From: Lacibacter sediminis
GTDB lineage: Bacteria; Bacteroidota; Bacteroidia; Chitinophagales; Chitinophagaceae
Length of the DNA: 64,000 bases
Direction of reading: 5' to 3'
Assembly (NCBI RefSeq): GCF_014168535.1
Contig: NZ_CP060007.1
Location: 3,968,001 to 4,032,000 of the forward strand
The notes below the pieces were generated by a model. That model was not told the DNA's origin. It did no database searches and was given only the letters and a program-made list of their open reading frames with translations. The translations under genes were made by a program, and so were the position numbers. Below are positions 25,823 to 35,323 of the stretch, one piece after another; positions within the stretch are counted from its first letter, which is position 1; each line of letters starts with the position of its first letter.

Positions 25823-26365
25823 ATGACAGATCAACAACATACCGCAACAGATTTTCCCGGACAGATCCACGAAACACCGGGCGGTGGTATTGTCCTCAGT
25901 AAATTGGATGATGTCATTAACTGGGCACGCTCCAATTCGTTATGGCCGCTTACGTTTGCCACCAGTTGTTGTGGTATTGAAATGATGAGTACGGCAGGTG
26001 CCAAATATGATTTTTCCCGTTTTGGTTTTGAAGTGGCACGTGCCACGCCACGCCAGGCCGATGTAATTATTATAGCAGGTACCATCGTGAATAAAATGGC
26101 ACCGGTGCTGAAACGTTTGTATGATCAAATGGCCGATCCAAAGTATGTGATTGCAATGGGTGCCTGCGCTATAAGCGGAGGTCCTTTCTTTTATAATACA
26201 TACTCTGTTGTAAAAGGTGCAGACCATGTAATACCTGTTGATGTATATGTAGCCGGTTGTCCGCCACGCCCCGAAGCGTTACTGCATGCATTGATCTCGT
26301 TGCAGGAAAAAATCAAGAGTGGTTTAACAAGAGAACAAATAAAGGAAGGAAAAGAAAACATATGA
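25823..26365 (+). CDS. nuoB: complex I subunit B
   Basis: 180-residue peripheral subunit carrying cluster N2, the last iron-sulfur centre before quinone. The four cysteine ligands are in TSCCGIEMM, MGACAISGGPF and AGCPPRPEALLHAL. It makes the quinone-binding pocket with NuoD and NuoH. The stop overlaps the nuoC start (ATGA). ATG at 25823, 35 bases after nuoA. Confidence 0.96.
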   Translation: MTDQQHTATDFPGQIHETPGGGIVLSKLDDVINWARSNSLWPLTFATSCCGIEMMSTAGAKYDFSRFGFEVARATPRQADVIIIAGTIVNKMAPVLKRLYDQMADPKYVIAMGACAISGGPFFYNTYSVVKGADHVIPVDVYVAGCPPRPEALLHALISLQEKIKSGLTREQIKEGKENI

Positions 26366-26820
26366 CGAACGAAGAATTAAAGACAAGTATTCCCACGCTG
26401 TTAGCTTCAGCAGTAATTGAAGATGGCAACGATTTCCTTACGATCAATGTTGAAGCAACCGATTGGTTAGCTTTCGCACAACAACTGCGAAACGATGCTT
26501 CGCTGCAATTCAATTTTCTTTTTTGTTTGACCTGTGTTGATTGGAAAACGCACTTGACAATGGTGTATCATCTGCGTTCCACCATTCATCGTCATGAAAT
26601 AGTAGTAAAAGCAAAACTCGATAGAACAAATCCTGAAATAGAAACGGTGAGTCATATTTGGCGCACTGCAGAGTTTCACGAACGTGAAGTATATGAAATG
26701 TTTGGCGTAAAATTCCTGAACCATCCCGATCTGCGCTTGCTGATCTTACCCGATGGATGGGAAGGAAAAAAACCTTTGCTGAAAGATTTTGAAGATCCGA
26801 TTAACATGATCAGACTCTAA
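26362..26820 (+). CDS. nuoC: complex I subunit C
   Basis: 152 residues from the ATG at 26362, which overlaps the nuoB stop by four bases; the same frame is open further upstream but only inside nuoB. The 30 kDa subunit signature is WRTAEFHEREVYEMFGVKF followed by HPDLRLLILPDGWEG and PLLKDFEDP. It is separate from nuoD here, not fused as in some proteobacteria. Confidence 0.94.
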   Translation: MTNEELKTSIPTLLASAVIEDGNDFLTINVEATDWLAFAQQLRNDASLQFNFLFCLTCVDWKTHLTMVYHLRSTIHRHEIVVKAKLDRTNPEIETVSHIWRTAEFHEREVYEMFGVKFLNHPDLRLLILPDGWEGKKPLLKDFEDPINMIRL

Positions 26821-26823
26821 TTT

Positions 26824-27939
26824 ATGTTTGAAGAAGTTGGTACAACAACAGAAGGCGATTTAATCATTAACGTAGGGCCACAGCATCCTGCCACACACGG
26901 TGTATTGCATTTGGTGATCACGTTAAATGGTGAAACTATTAAGAATGTGGAGCCGCACCTTGGTTATATTCATCGCTCCATTGAAAAGATGTGCGAAAGC
27001 CTCACCTACCGCCAGTTTATTTATGTTACGAGCCGCATGGATTATCTATCGGCTCATATCAATAACCATGCTTGTGCCATGTGTGTGGAGAAAGGATTGC
27101 AATTAGAAATTCCACCAAGGGCACAAGTGATCCGTGTATTGATGGATGAACTTACACGAATTGCTTCACATGAATTATGGTGGGGAGCAATGGCAATGGA
27201 TCTTGGTGCCTTCACTCCTTTCTTTCATGCATTCCGTGAACGGGAAAGCATCAATGATATTATGGAAGAAACTTGTGGAGCACGACTCACCATGAATTAC
27301 ATGGTACCGGGTGGTGTGATGCACGACATTCATCCCAATTTTCAACGCAGAGTAAAAGATTTTCTGCAACTCTATAAAAGTAAAATTCACGAATACGATG
27401 AAATGGTGACCGGCAACGTGATCTTCCAAAACAGGATGAAAGGTGTTGGTGTTATTTCTGCTGAAGATGTGATCTCTTACGGTTGTACAGGACCGGTAGC
27501 AAGAGGCAGCGGTGTAAGTAGTGATACACGCAAGCACTACCCTTACGAAATTTATGATAAGCTTGAATTTGATGAAGTGCTTGAAACAGGTTGCGATTCA
27601 TTTGCACGTTACATGGTGCGTCTTCGTGAAATGCAGCAATCGATCCGCATCATTGAACAATTGATCGATAATATTCCTGAAGGTGATTTCCAGGCAAAAA
27701 CAAAAGCTGTTTTGAAATTACCAAAAGGAGAATTCTACAGTAAAGCAGAAACAGCACGTGGCGAGTTGGGTGTGTACATTGTGAGTGAAGGCGGCACAAC
27801 TCCTTATCGTATTAAGTTCCGTTCACCGGGATTCTCAAATTTATCAGCGTTGAATCATTTGGTGAAAGGTGGAAAAATTGGTGATTTGATTGCAGCAATG
27901 GGAACGTTGGATTTGGTAATCCCTGATATTGACAGATAA
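26824..27939 (+). CDS. nuoD: complex I subunit D
   Basis: 371-residue 49 kDa subunit forming the quinone site with NuoB. Visible features: INVGPQHPATHGVLHLVI near the start (the quinone-contacting His of the HPATHG loop), PHLGYIHRSIEKM, and the C-terminus LDLVIPDIDR. The length is normal for Bacteroidota. In the usual gene order nuoE, nuoF and nuoG follow; here nuoH starts 79 bases later. Confidence 0.96.
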   Translation: MFEEVGTTTEGDLIINVGPQHPATHGVLHLVITLNGETIKNVEPHLGYIHRSIEKMCESLTYRQFIYVTSRMDYLSAHINNHACAMCVEKGLQLEIPPRAQVIRVLMDELTRIASHELWWGAMAMDLGAFTPFFHAFRERESINDIMEETCGARLTMNYMVPGGVMHDIHPNFQRRVKDFLQLYKSKIHEYDEMVTGNVIFQNRMKGVGVISAEDVISYGCTGPVARGSGVSSDTRKHYPYEIYDKLEFDEVLETGCDSFARYMVRLREMQQSIRIIEQLIDNIPEGDFQAKTKAVLKLPKGEFYSKAETARGELGVYIVSEGGTTPYRIKFRSPGFSNLSALNHLVKGGKIGDLIAAMGTLDLVIPDIDR

Positions 27940-27948
27940 GTAAAAGAG

Positions 27949-28018
27949 AATTGCAGAATGACGATTGCAGATTTCGGATATAAAAATCGGCAATCAGAAA
28001 TCATAAATCGAAAATCGA
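27949..28018. repeat. word-like repeat between nuoD and nuoH, ending at the nuoH start
   Basis: GATTGCAGATTTCGGATATA, AAAATCGGCAATCAGAAATC, ATAAATCGAAAATCGA, running directly into the nuoH ATG. GATTGC/GCAATC and GATTTC/GAAATC can pair. GATTTCGGATATA recurs near 47058 upstream of the aquaporin gene. It sits where nuoEFG would normally be, so it may mark an old deletion junction. Confidence 0.55.
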
Positions 28019-29095
28019 ATGTGGAGCTTAAGTAACATAGCAACAAGTATTGATCAATGGCTGAATGAAACATTCAACCCAACATTGGCACTCATACTTG
28101 AAATGCTGATAGCAGGTGTGGCAGTGATTGGCTTATTTGCAATGCTGGGATTAATACTGGTGATCATGGAACGCAAAGTATCTGCATGGATACAAATTCG
28201 TTTAGGACCAAATCGTGTTGGACCGAAAGGAATGTTTCAATCATTAGCAGACACCGTAAAGTTATTGGTGAAAGAAGGAATGACACCCGGCGGGTCTGAT
28301 AAATTATTATTTAATGTGGCGCCGTTTGTTGCCATGATTGTTGCGATGTTGTTGATGGCACCCATTGCCTTTGCCAAAGATTTTCAGCTATGGGATCTCA
28401 ACATCGGTGTACTGTATATCTCTGCTGTATCATCAATTTCTGTCATCAGTATTTTAATGGCAGGTTGGGCAAGCAATAATAAATATTCGTTGCTCGGTGC
28501 AATGCGCAGTGGTGCACAGATTGTGAGCTATGAATTATCTGCCGGTCTTGCAGTACTTGCGATTGTTGTGTTAACGGGAAGCTTACGTGTTTCTGATATC
28601 ATCAATTCACAAGCCGATGGATGGTGGATCTTTAAAGGACATATTCCTGCTATCATTTCATTTGTCATTTTCATTATTGCAGTAACAGCGGAAACCAACC
28701 GTGCACCATTTGATATGGCAGAAGCAGAAAGTGAATTGACTGCAGGTTTTCATACAGAATATTCAGGAATGAAATTCGCTCTCTTCTTCCTGGCTGAATA
28801 TGTGAATGTATTTATTGTATGTGCCCTCGGCGCAACACTCTTCTTAGGTGGATGGATGCCGTTTCACATTGGCACTTGGGAAGCATTCAATCATGTGATG
28901 GATTATATCCCGTCGAGTATCTGGTTCTTTGGAAAAACATTCTTTTTAATCTTTCTGATCATGTGGTTCCGCTGGACGTTTCCACGCTTACGTATTGATC
29001 AGTTGTTGAATCTGGAGTGGAAATATTTATTACCGATCAGCATGTTCAATTTATTGCTGGTAACATTGATCGCCATATTAGGTTGGCATTTTTAA
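28019..29095 (+). CDS. nuoH: complex I subunit H
   Basis: 358-residue membrane subunit with about eight helices linking the quinone site to the proton pumps. IMERKVSAWIQIRLGPNRVGP is the conserved first loop (seen in parts), AETNRAPFDMAEAESELTAG and HTEYSGMKFALFFLAEY are the acidic loop motifs near the quinone tunnel, and WFRWTFPRLRIDQL lies near the end. The start codon lies at the end of a word-like repeat. Confidence 0.97.
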   Translation: MWSLSNIATSIDQWLNETFNPTLALILEMLIAGVAVIGLFAMLGLILVIMERKVSAWIQIRLGPNRVGPKGMFQSLADTVKLLVKEGMTPGGSDKLLFNVAPFVAMIVAMLLMAPIAFAKDFQLWDLNIGVLYISAVSSISVISILMAGWASNNKYSLLGAMRSGAQIVSYELSAGLAVLAIVVLTGSLRVSDIINSQADGWWIFKGHIPAIISFVIFIIAVTAETNRAPFDMAEAESELTAGFHTEYSGMKFALFFLAEYVNVFIVCALGATLFLGGWMPFHIGTWEAFNHVMDYIPSSIWFFGKTFFLIFLIMWFRWTFPRLRIDQLLNLEWKYLLPISMFNLLLVTLIAILGWHF

Positions 29096-29104
29096 TGTAG
29101 CATT

Positions 29105-29584
29105 ATGTTTTTAAAACAATACATAAAAGACGTCTGGGGTGCGATGAAATCGTTGGCAACAGGTATGAAACGTACCGGCTATTATTTCACACACCATAAA
29201 GAGATCATTACAGAACAGTATCCCGATAACAGGGATACCTTGGTATTACCCGAACGATTCAAGGGTGAAGTGGTGATGATTCACGACGAAAATAACGAAC
29301 ATGCCTGCACAGGTTGTACTGCTTGTGAATTGGCTTGCCCCAATGCCACCATCAAGATCATAACAAAGTTTGATGTGGATGCAGAAACAGGCAAGAAGAA
29401 AAAAGCGATCGACACATTTGTGTATCATTTAGAATTATGCACCATGTGTAATTTATGTGTGGAGGCTTGCCCAACAGGTGCAATTAAAATGGCGCAAACA
29501 TTTGAACATAGTGTGTTCGACAGAAGTCAACTCACAAAAACACTCAACAAACCCGGATCAAAGATCAGGGAAGGGGTTGAATAA
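29105..29584 (+). CDS. nuoI: complex I subunit I, 2[4Fe-4S] ferredoxin-like
   Basis: 159-residue subunit holding clusters N6a and N6b. Both motifs are intact: CTGCTACELACPNATIKI (around residue 63) and CTMCNLCVEACPTGAIKM (around 106). In complexes without NuoEFG the electron donor is expected to dock near this subunit, as ferredoxin does in photosynthetic NDH-1. Nine bases after nuoH. Confidence 0.95.
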   Translation: MFLKQYIKDVWGAMKSLATGMKRTGYYFTHHKEIITEQYPDNRDTLVLPERFKGEVVMIHDENNEHACTGCTACELACPNATIKIITKFDVDAETGKKKKAIDTFVYHLELCTMCNLCVEACPTGAIKMAQTFEHSVFDRSQLTKTLNKPGSKIREGVE

Positions 29585-29612
29585 CTGAATATTGGTTTTA
29601 TAAAGAACTAAA

Positions 29613-30128
29613 ATGACTGGATCACAAATACTTTTTTATCTCATCTCTGCTTTTATCCTGAGCATGGGTGTTCTGTCCGTTACAACCAGGAAAATTTTCC
29701 GCTCGGCTATTTGGCTTTTATTTTCATTAGTTGGTATTGCCGGTCTTTATTTCTGGATGGATGTACAGTTTATTGCAGCAGTACAAATTGTAGTGTACGT
29801 AGGCGGTATTGTTGTACTTATCATCTTTTCCATTTTCCTGACTCAACAATCAGGTAAAGAAATGGCGAAGGCGCCGTTGGTACGAACCATTGCAGCTGCA
29901 TTGGCTGTGTTGTTCGGTTTTGCATTTACTTATTTACTTATTGATCAATATGGATTTGTTACCATCGATCAACCATTTGATAACGATGTAGCAAGGATCG
30001 GTAAAGCGATGTTGAATGTAGAGCAAGATGGTTATTCGTTACCGTTTGAAGTAGTGAGTATGTTATTACTGGCAGCCATGGTTGGTTGTATTGTTATTGC
30101 ATTAAAAACAAAACCTGAAGAAAAATGA
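29613..30128 (+). CDS. nuoJ: complex I subunit J
   Basis: 171-residue membrane subunit with five hydrophobic segments; the conserved third helix VQIVVYVGGIVVLIIFSIFL (seen as a continuous hydrophobic segment with Tyr and Gly-Gly) contains the pi-bulge region. The stop overlaps nuoK start (ATGA at 30125). Confidence 0.93.
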   Translation: MTGSQILFYLISAFILSMGVLSVTTRKIFRSAIWLLFSLVGIAGLYFWMDVQFIAAVQIVVYVGGIVVLIIFSIFLTQQSGKEMAKAPLVRTIAAALAVLFGFAFTYLLIDQYGFVTIDQPFDNDVARIGKAMLNVEQDGYSLPFEVVSMLLLAAMVGCIVIALKTKPEEK

Positions 30129-30439
30129 GCGAAGTTCCTGTAACACATATTTTGTTCGTCAGCACGGCCCTGTTCTTCATTGGCATGTATGGCTTGTTTA
30201 CAAGGCGAAACATGATCACGATGCTCATGGCCATTGAATTAATGCTGAACAGCGTTAACATCAACTTTGTTGCGTTCAATAAATATTTATATCCCGATAA
30301 ATTAGACGGCATCTTCTTTACCATCTTCATTATTACGATTGCCGCTGCAGAAGCAGCCGTTGCGATTGCTATCATCATCAATCTCTACCGCAGTCATAAT
30401 TCAATTGATGTGGAAGATGCAACTGAACTGAAATACTAA
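30125..30439 (+). CDS. nuoK: complex I subunit K
   Basis: 104-residue, three-helix subunit. It carries the conserved glutamates in LMAIELMLNSVNINFV (helix 2) and AAAEAAVAIAIIINLYR (helix 3), which are part of the proton path. Overlaps nuoJ by four bases and is followed three bases later by nuoL. Confidence 0.95.
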   Translation: MSEVPVTHILFVSTALFFIGMYGLFTRRNMITMLMAIELMLNSVNINFVAFNKYLYPDKLDGIFFTIFIITIAAAEAAVAIAIIINLYRSHNSIDVEDATELKY

Positions 30440-30442
30440 GCC

Positions 30443-32374
30443 ATGAACTATTCGTCATACATCGCATTGATTCCTTTACTGCCGCTTGCAGCATTTATTC
30501 TGCTGGGTTTGTTTGGCAGGAAATACATGAATCAATCAGCAGGCATTATCGGAACTGGATTGCTGTTGATATCAACGGTTCTTTCCATCTACACCGCTTA
30601 CCAGTATTTTTTTGTTGACGGGAAAGTGGGTGATACCTATCAAACCATCACTGCATTTAAATTCACCTGGTTATCGTTTTCTGAAACTGTATCGATCGAT
30701 ATGGGCATCATCCTCGATCCTATTTCGGTGATGATGCTGGTGGTGGTAACATTTGTTTCATTGATGGTGCACATCTTCAGCCTTGGATATATGAAAGGTG
30801 AGGAACGATTCGCCACTTATTATGCATTCCTTGGCCTGTTTACGTTTTCGATGTTGGGATTGGTGGTGTCATCCAATCTCTTCCAGATCTATATGTTCTG
30901 GGAATTAGTAGGTGCATCATCTTATTTACTCATCGGTTATTATTTCCAGAAACCATCGGCAGTTGCTGCATCTAAAAAAGCATTCATTGTTACACGCTTC
31001 GCTGATCTTGGTTTTCTCATCGGCATTTTAGTGTTAGCATTCTATGGTGAAAGCTTAGACTTCAACACCATCATACAAAATTTAACGGCACAACAATCAT
31101 CACAGTTTGTTGCCATCACTTCTGCATCATTTATTGGCGTGTCGGCATTAACATGGGGATTAACAATGGTGTTTATGGGCGGTGCCGGTAAGAGTGCAAT
31201 GTTTCCGTTACATATCTGGTTACCCGATGCAATGGAAGGCCCTACGCCTGTCTCTGCATTGATCCATGCTGCAACAATGGTGGTGGCCGGTGTTTATTTG
31301 GTGGCAAGATTATTTCCACTGTTCGCTATCAATGAAGAAGCATTATCTATTGTTACAATTGTTGGTTTAGTGTCCGCATTATTTGCTGCAGTGATCGCCT
31401 GCACACAAACAGATATCAAACGTGTACTCGCCTACTCTACCATGAGCCAGATCGGTTATATGATGTTTGCATTAGGTGTAAGCGGTACCGGTGGCGAAAA
31501 CGGATTAGGCTATACAGCGTCGATGTTCCATTTGTTTACACATGCATTCTTCAAGTCATTATTGTTCCTTGGTGCAGGTGCTGTGATTCATTTAGTGCAT
31601 AGTAATGACATGAAAGATATGGGCGGCTTGCGCAAGTACATGCCCATTACACATATTAGTTTTTTAATCGCATGTCTGGCAATTGCAGGTGTTCCACCAT
31701 TTGCAGGCTTCTTCAGCAAAGAAGAAATTCTGTTGGCGGCATATAATGCAAGCATGCCGGTTTATATTATTGCTTTGCTTACATCAGGACTAACTGCTTT
31801 CTATATGTTCCGTTTGTATTTCTCAATCTTCTGGAACAAGGAAACTGAAGTACACGGGCATCACGGAGAAGGAACTTTCTCTATGAAGCTTCCGTTGATT
31901 CTTTTAGCAGCATGTACACTTGCCGCTGGCTTTATTCCGTTTGGTGAATTTGTTTCTGCCGATGGTAAAGCGCTGGAATCACATTTCCATTTAAGTTTCT
32001 CCATTGCACCTGTGGCGCTTGGTCTTGCAGGTATTTTTATTGCCATGCTGATGTACAAAAAGGAAAACAACAAACCACAACAGGTTGCAACTGCATTAGG
32101 TGGTTTGTACAAAGCAGCTTATAAGAAATTTTATATTGATGAGCTGTATCTGTTCATTACCAAAAAGATCGTCTTCAATCTTATCGGTCGTCCTGCAGCA
32201 TGGATCGATCGCAATATTGTTGATGGTTTGATGAATGGCATTGCATCGGGTACAGGAAAAATATCAAACCTCATTAAAAATCTGCAATCCGGTAAAATAC
32301 AGAATTACACCTTGTATTTCTTTGGCGGACTCGCTGCATTCTTAATCATATTTATTTACTTCTGGAAACCATAA
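30443..32374 (+). CDS. nuoL: complex I subunit L, proton-pumping antiporter-like
   Basis: 643-residue subunit with roughly 16 helices. The antiporter core has FWELVGASSYLLIGYYF with the essential Glu, GGAGKSAMFPLHIWLPDAMEGPTPVSALIHAAT (the broken-helix lysine and histidines, seen in parts), and a C-terminal lateral helix region ending KIQNYTLYFFGGLAAF. The length is normal. It lies in the canonical order K-L-M-N. Confidence 0.97.
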   Translation: MNYSSYIALIPLLPLAAFILLGLFGRKYMNQSAGIIGTGLLLISTVLSIYTAYQYFFVDGKVGDTYQTITAFKFTWLSFSETVSIDMGIILDPISVMMLVVVTFVSLMVHIFSLGYMKGEERFATYYAFLGLFTFSMLGLVVSSNLFQIYMFWELVGASSYLLIGYYFQKPSAVAASKKAFIVTRFADLGFLIGILVLAFYGESLDFNTIIQNLTAQQSSQFVAITSASFIGVSALTWGLTMVFMGGAGKSAMFPLHIWLPDAMEGPTPVSALIHAATMVVAGVYLVARLFPLFAINEEALSIVTIVGLVSALFAAVIACTQTDIKRVLAYSTMSQIGYMMFALGVSGTGGENGLGYTASMFHLFTHAFFKSLLFLGAGAVIHLVHSNDMKDMGGLRKYMPITHISFLIACLAIAGVPPFAGFFSKEEILLAAYNASMPVYIIALLTSGLTAFYMFRLYFSIFWNKETEVHGHHGEGTFSMKLPLILLAACTLAAGFIPFGEFVSADGKALESHFHLSFSIAPVALGLAGIFIAMLMYKKENNKPQQVATALGGLYKAAYKKFYIDELYLFITKKIVFNLIGRPAAWIDRNIVDGLMNGIASGTGKISNLIKNLQSGKIQNYTLYFFGGLAAFLIIFIYFWKP

Positions 32375-32375
32375 T

Positions 32376-33866
32376 ATGAACCTCACGTTACTACTCATAT
32401 TGCCACTTGTATTTTCACTGCTGTTACTTGTAGTTAAAGGACCAAAACAGGTACGCCTCGTTGCACTGGTTGCTGCTGTTGTACAATTGGGTGCAGGTTT
32501 ATTTCTGTTGATGCAGTTCCTTGCAGAACGGGCAACAAACAATGCAGCTTTTTTATTTGAAAGCAATCACACCTGGTATAAAGCGCTCAACATAAGTTAC
32601 CATGTAGGCGTTGATGGTATTTCAGTTGCAATGATTCTCTTAACGGCTTTTGTGGTATTGGCAGGTGTGTTAGTTTCATGGAAACAGGAAACCATGCACA
32701 AAGAATTTTTCTTCCTGTTGCTGTTCTTAAGTTTAGGTGCATACGGCTTCTTTATTTCACTCGATCTCTTCACCATGTTCTTCTTCCTGGAAGTTGCGGT
32801 GATCCCTAAATTTTTATTGATCGGCATTTGGGGAAGCGGCAAGAAAGAGTACAGTGCATTAAAACTTGCGTTGATGTTAATGGCCGGTTCTGCATTGGTA
32901 TTTGTAGGATTATCCGGATTATATTTTAATACAAGCATCAACGGTGTACATTCATTTGATCTGCTGGAAATTTCAAAACAGAATATTTCACCTGCACTGC
33001 AAAACTTATTCTTTCCGTTTGCATTTATCGGTTTTGGCATTTTTACCGCACTGTTTCCATTTCATACCTGGGTACCCGATGGTCACTCAAGTGCACCAAC
33101 AGCAGCATCGATGTTCCTCGCAGGTATATCAATGAAACTCGGTGGCTATGGTTGTTTGCGTGTAGCAACTTATTTAATGCCTGATGCAGCCGAACATTAT
33201 TCAACCATCATCATCATCCTATCCTGCATTGCTATTTTATATGGCGCCTTTGCCACTATGATGCAGACCGATCTTAAATACATCAACGCTTATTCATCCG
33301 TGAGCCATTGTGGTTTTGTATTGCTCGGTATAGGCATGTTAACTAAAACTTCCATCAACGGTGCTGTGATGCAAATGGTGAGTCATGGTTTAATGACGGC
33401 CCTTTTCTTCGCTGTGATCGGAATGATTTACGACAGAACACATACAAGACAAGTGGCACAACTTGGCGGCTTGCTGAAAGTAATGCCGTTCATTTCATCG
33501 GTATTTGTGATTGCCGGTTTGTGTTCGCTTGGCTTACCGGGTTTAAGTGGTTTTGTTGCAGAGATGACGGTGTTCATGGGTAGCTGGGAACGGGCAGGTG
33601 CATTCTACCACACAGCAACAATTATCGCCTGTGCTTCCATTGTAGTAACTGCGGTTTATATTTTAAGAGCAGTTGGTTCATCGATTATGGGACCAATAAA
33701 AAATAATGAGCATTTACAATTAGGTGATGCCGGCTGGAATGAAAAAACAGCAGCGGTTGTCTTATTGGTTGGAATATTGGTGATGGGGATTGTGCCTTTC
33801 TGGTTAACAGATCTTATTAACCCAGGTACAGAAGTAATTATACAAAAGTTAGGATCGATAAAGTAA
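32376..33866 (+). CDS. nuoM: complex I subunit M, proton-pumping antiporter-like
   Basis: 496 residues, about 14 helices. FFLEVAVIPKFLLIGIWG carries the pumping Glu; LFPFHTWVPDGHSSAPTAAS and GLMTALFFAVIGMIYDRTHT are further core motifs. Starts one base after the nuoL stop, which argues for a single transcript. Confidence 0.96.
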   Translation: MNLTLLLILPLVFSLLLLVVKGPKQVRLVALVAAVVQLGAGLFLLMQFLAERATNNAAFLFESNHTWYKALNISYHVGVDGISVAMILLTAFVVLAGVLVSWKQETMHKEFFFLLLFLSLGAYGFFISLDLFTMFFFLEVAVIPKFLLIGIWGSGKKEYSALKLALMLMAGSALVFVGLSGLYFNTSINGVHSFDLLEISKQNISPALQNLFFPFAFIGFGIFTALFPFHTWVPDGHSSAPTAASMFLAGISMKLGGYGCLRVATYLMPDAAEHYSTIIIILSCIAILYGAFATMMQTDLKYINAYSSVSHCGFVLLGIGMLTKTSINGAVMQMVSHGLMTALFFAVIGMIYDRTHTRQVAQLGGLLKVMPFISSVFVIAGLCSLGLPGLSGFVAEMTVFMGSWERAGAFYHTATIIACASIVVTAVYILRAVGSSIMGPIKNNEHLQLGDAGWNEKTAAVVLLVGILVMGIVPFWLTDLINPGTEVIIQKLGSIK

Positions 33867-33875
33867 AACGAAGCA

Positions 33876-35279
33876 ATGAGTAACTTTTTTCTTTTCATGC
33901 AACAGGAATTGCTGTTAACAGCAATCATCTTTATTCTTTTATTCATGAAGCTGAGTACAATTGAATGGAAGACTAAAAACGTATTGCTGGTTGTAAATAT
34001 TTTATTAACGATCAACCTGGTGGCAGGGATTTTTATCAAGGGCAATGGAAGTTTATTTGGTGATATGTTTCAACAAACAGAACTCCTTCGTTTGGAAAAA
34101 AATATTCTCAACCTCGGCACGTTGCTTATCTCTTTACAATCGTATAACTGGTTACTGAAACATAAACATGCAACAGAATTTTATTTGTTGATGCTTTCTA
34201 CCCTGCTGGGCATGTTCTTTATGCTGAGCAGCAGTAATCTCTTGATGTTTTATGTTGGGTTGGAACTGGCAAGTATTCCATTAGCAGCTTTGGCTAATTT
34301 CGATTTAGATAAACGACGTTCGTCTGAAGCAGCCATGAAATACATCATGTCATCTGCATTTGCATCGGGTTTGTTGTTGTTTGGTATATCGATGATGTAT
34401 GGTGTTACCGGCACAGTGAGTTTTGCAGAATTACAAACCGCAGCATCGGATCAACCGTTATTCCTGTTTTCATTTATCCTGATACTTGCAGGTTTTGGTT
34501 TTAAAATATCAGCAGTCCCCTTTCATTTATGGACAGCCGATGTGTACGAAGGTTCGCCCATTGCAGTTACATCGTATTTATCAGTGATCTCAAAAGGCAG
34601 TATGATCTTTGCCATGACCACTGTGCTGTTCACAGTATTTGGCCAGTTGATATTCCATTGGTACAATATAATTGCGGTGCTGGCAGTGTTATCAATGATC
34701 GTCGGTAATCTCTTTGCCATCCGTCAGCAAAACGTAAAACGATTCCTTGCTTTCTCTTCGATTTCACAGGTCGGTTTTATTTTGATTGGTGTAACCGGAG
34801 CAAATGCAATCGGACAGAGTTCAGTGATTTATTTTGTGCTCATTTATATCTTCTCTAATCTTGCAGCGTTTGGCGTGCTGAGTCTTGTAAGTTCAGAGAA
34901 AGGAAAAGAAACCATTGATGATTTCAAAGGATTTTACAAAACCAATCCGCTGTTGACCTGGGTATTAGCGATTGCTTTGTTTTCATTAGCAGGTATTCCT
35001 CCTACAGCCGGTTTCTTTGGTAAATTCTTTTTGATATTAGCAGGTGCAGGTAAGAATAATTATCCGCTCATTACCATTGCAGCATTGAATATGGTGGTAT
35101 CGCTCTATTATTATTTACGCATCATCAAAGCAATGTTCATGGATGCCAATGAAACGCCCATTGAAAAAGTGGAAATGACATGGGCACCAAAACTTTCAAT
35201 GGCTATTTGTGTTGCAGGCATTGTGATCACCGGTATTGCAAGCGGTGCGTATGAATATATTTATTCACTGGTAAAATAA
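33876..35279 (+). CDS. nuoN: complex I subunit N, proton-pumping antiporter-like
   Basis: 467 residues, about 14 helices. FYVGLELASIPLAALANFD carries the pumping Glu; SAVPFHLWTADVYEGSPIAV and SLAGIPPTAGFFGKFFLI are the classic NuoN motifs. Last recognised subunit of the operon, followed 44 bases later by a small gene that may belong to the same transcript. Confidence 0.97.
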   Translation: MSNFFLFMQQELLLTAIIFILLFMKLSTIEWKTKNVLLVVNILLTINLVAGIFIKGNGSLFGDMFQQTELLRLEKNILNLGTLLISLQSYNWLLKHKHATEFYLLMLSTLLGMFFMLSSSNLLMFYVGLELASIPLAALANFDLDKRRSSEAAMKYIMSSAFASGLLLFGISMMYGVTGTVSFAELQTAASDQPLFLFSFILILAGFGFKISAVPFHLWTADVYEGSPIAVTSYLSVISKGSMIFAMTTVLFTVFGQLIFHWYNIIAVLAVLSMIVGNLFAIRQQNVKRFLAFSSISQVGFILIGVTGANAIGQSSVIYFVLIYIFSNLAAFGVLSLVSSEKGKETIDDFKGFYKTNPLLTWVLAIALFSLAGIPPTAGFFGKFFLILAGAGKNNYPLITIAALNMVVSLYYYLRIIKAMFMDANETPIEKVEMTWAPKLSMAICVAGIVITGIASGAYEYIYSLVK

Positions 35280-35287
35280 ATGCTTTT

Positions 35288-35323
35288 AAGATCGTACTTC
35301 GTACATCATAAATCGTACTTGTT
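35288..35323. repeat. word-like repeat upstream of the post-nuoN gene
   Basis: GATCGTACTTCGTACATCAT then AAATCGTACTTGTT, ending directly before the ATG at 35324. CGTACTTCGTAC is itself a short palindrome. The wording resembles the run after glpD (47112-47152) read on the same strand (ACTTCGTACCTCGTACTTC). Confidence 0.5.

Noticed and set aside
26257..26361. Upstream extension of nuoC inside nuoB
   Set aside because: The ATG at 26362 overlapping the nuoB stop gives a normal-length NuoC; the extension reads out of frame through nuoB.
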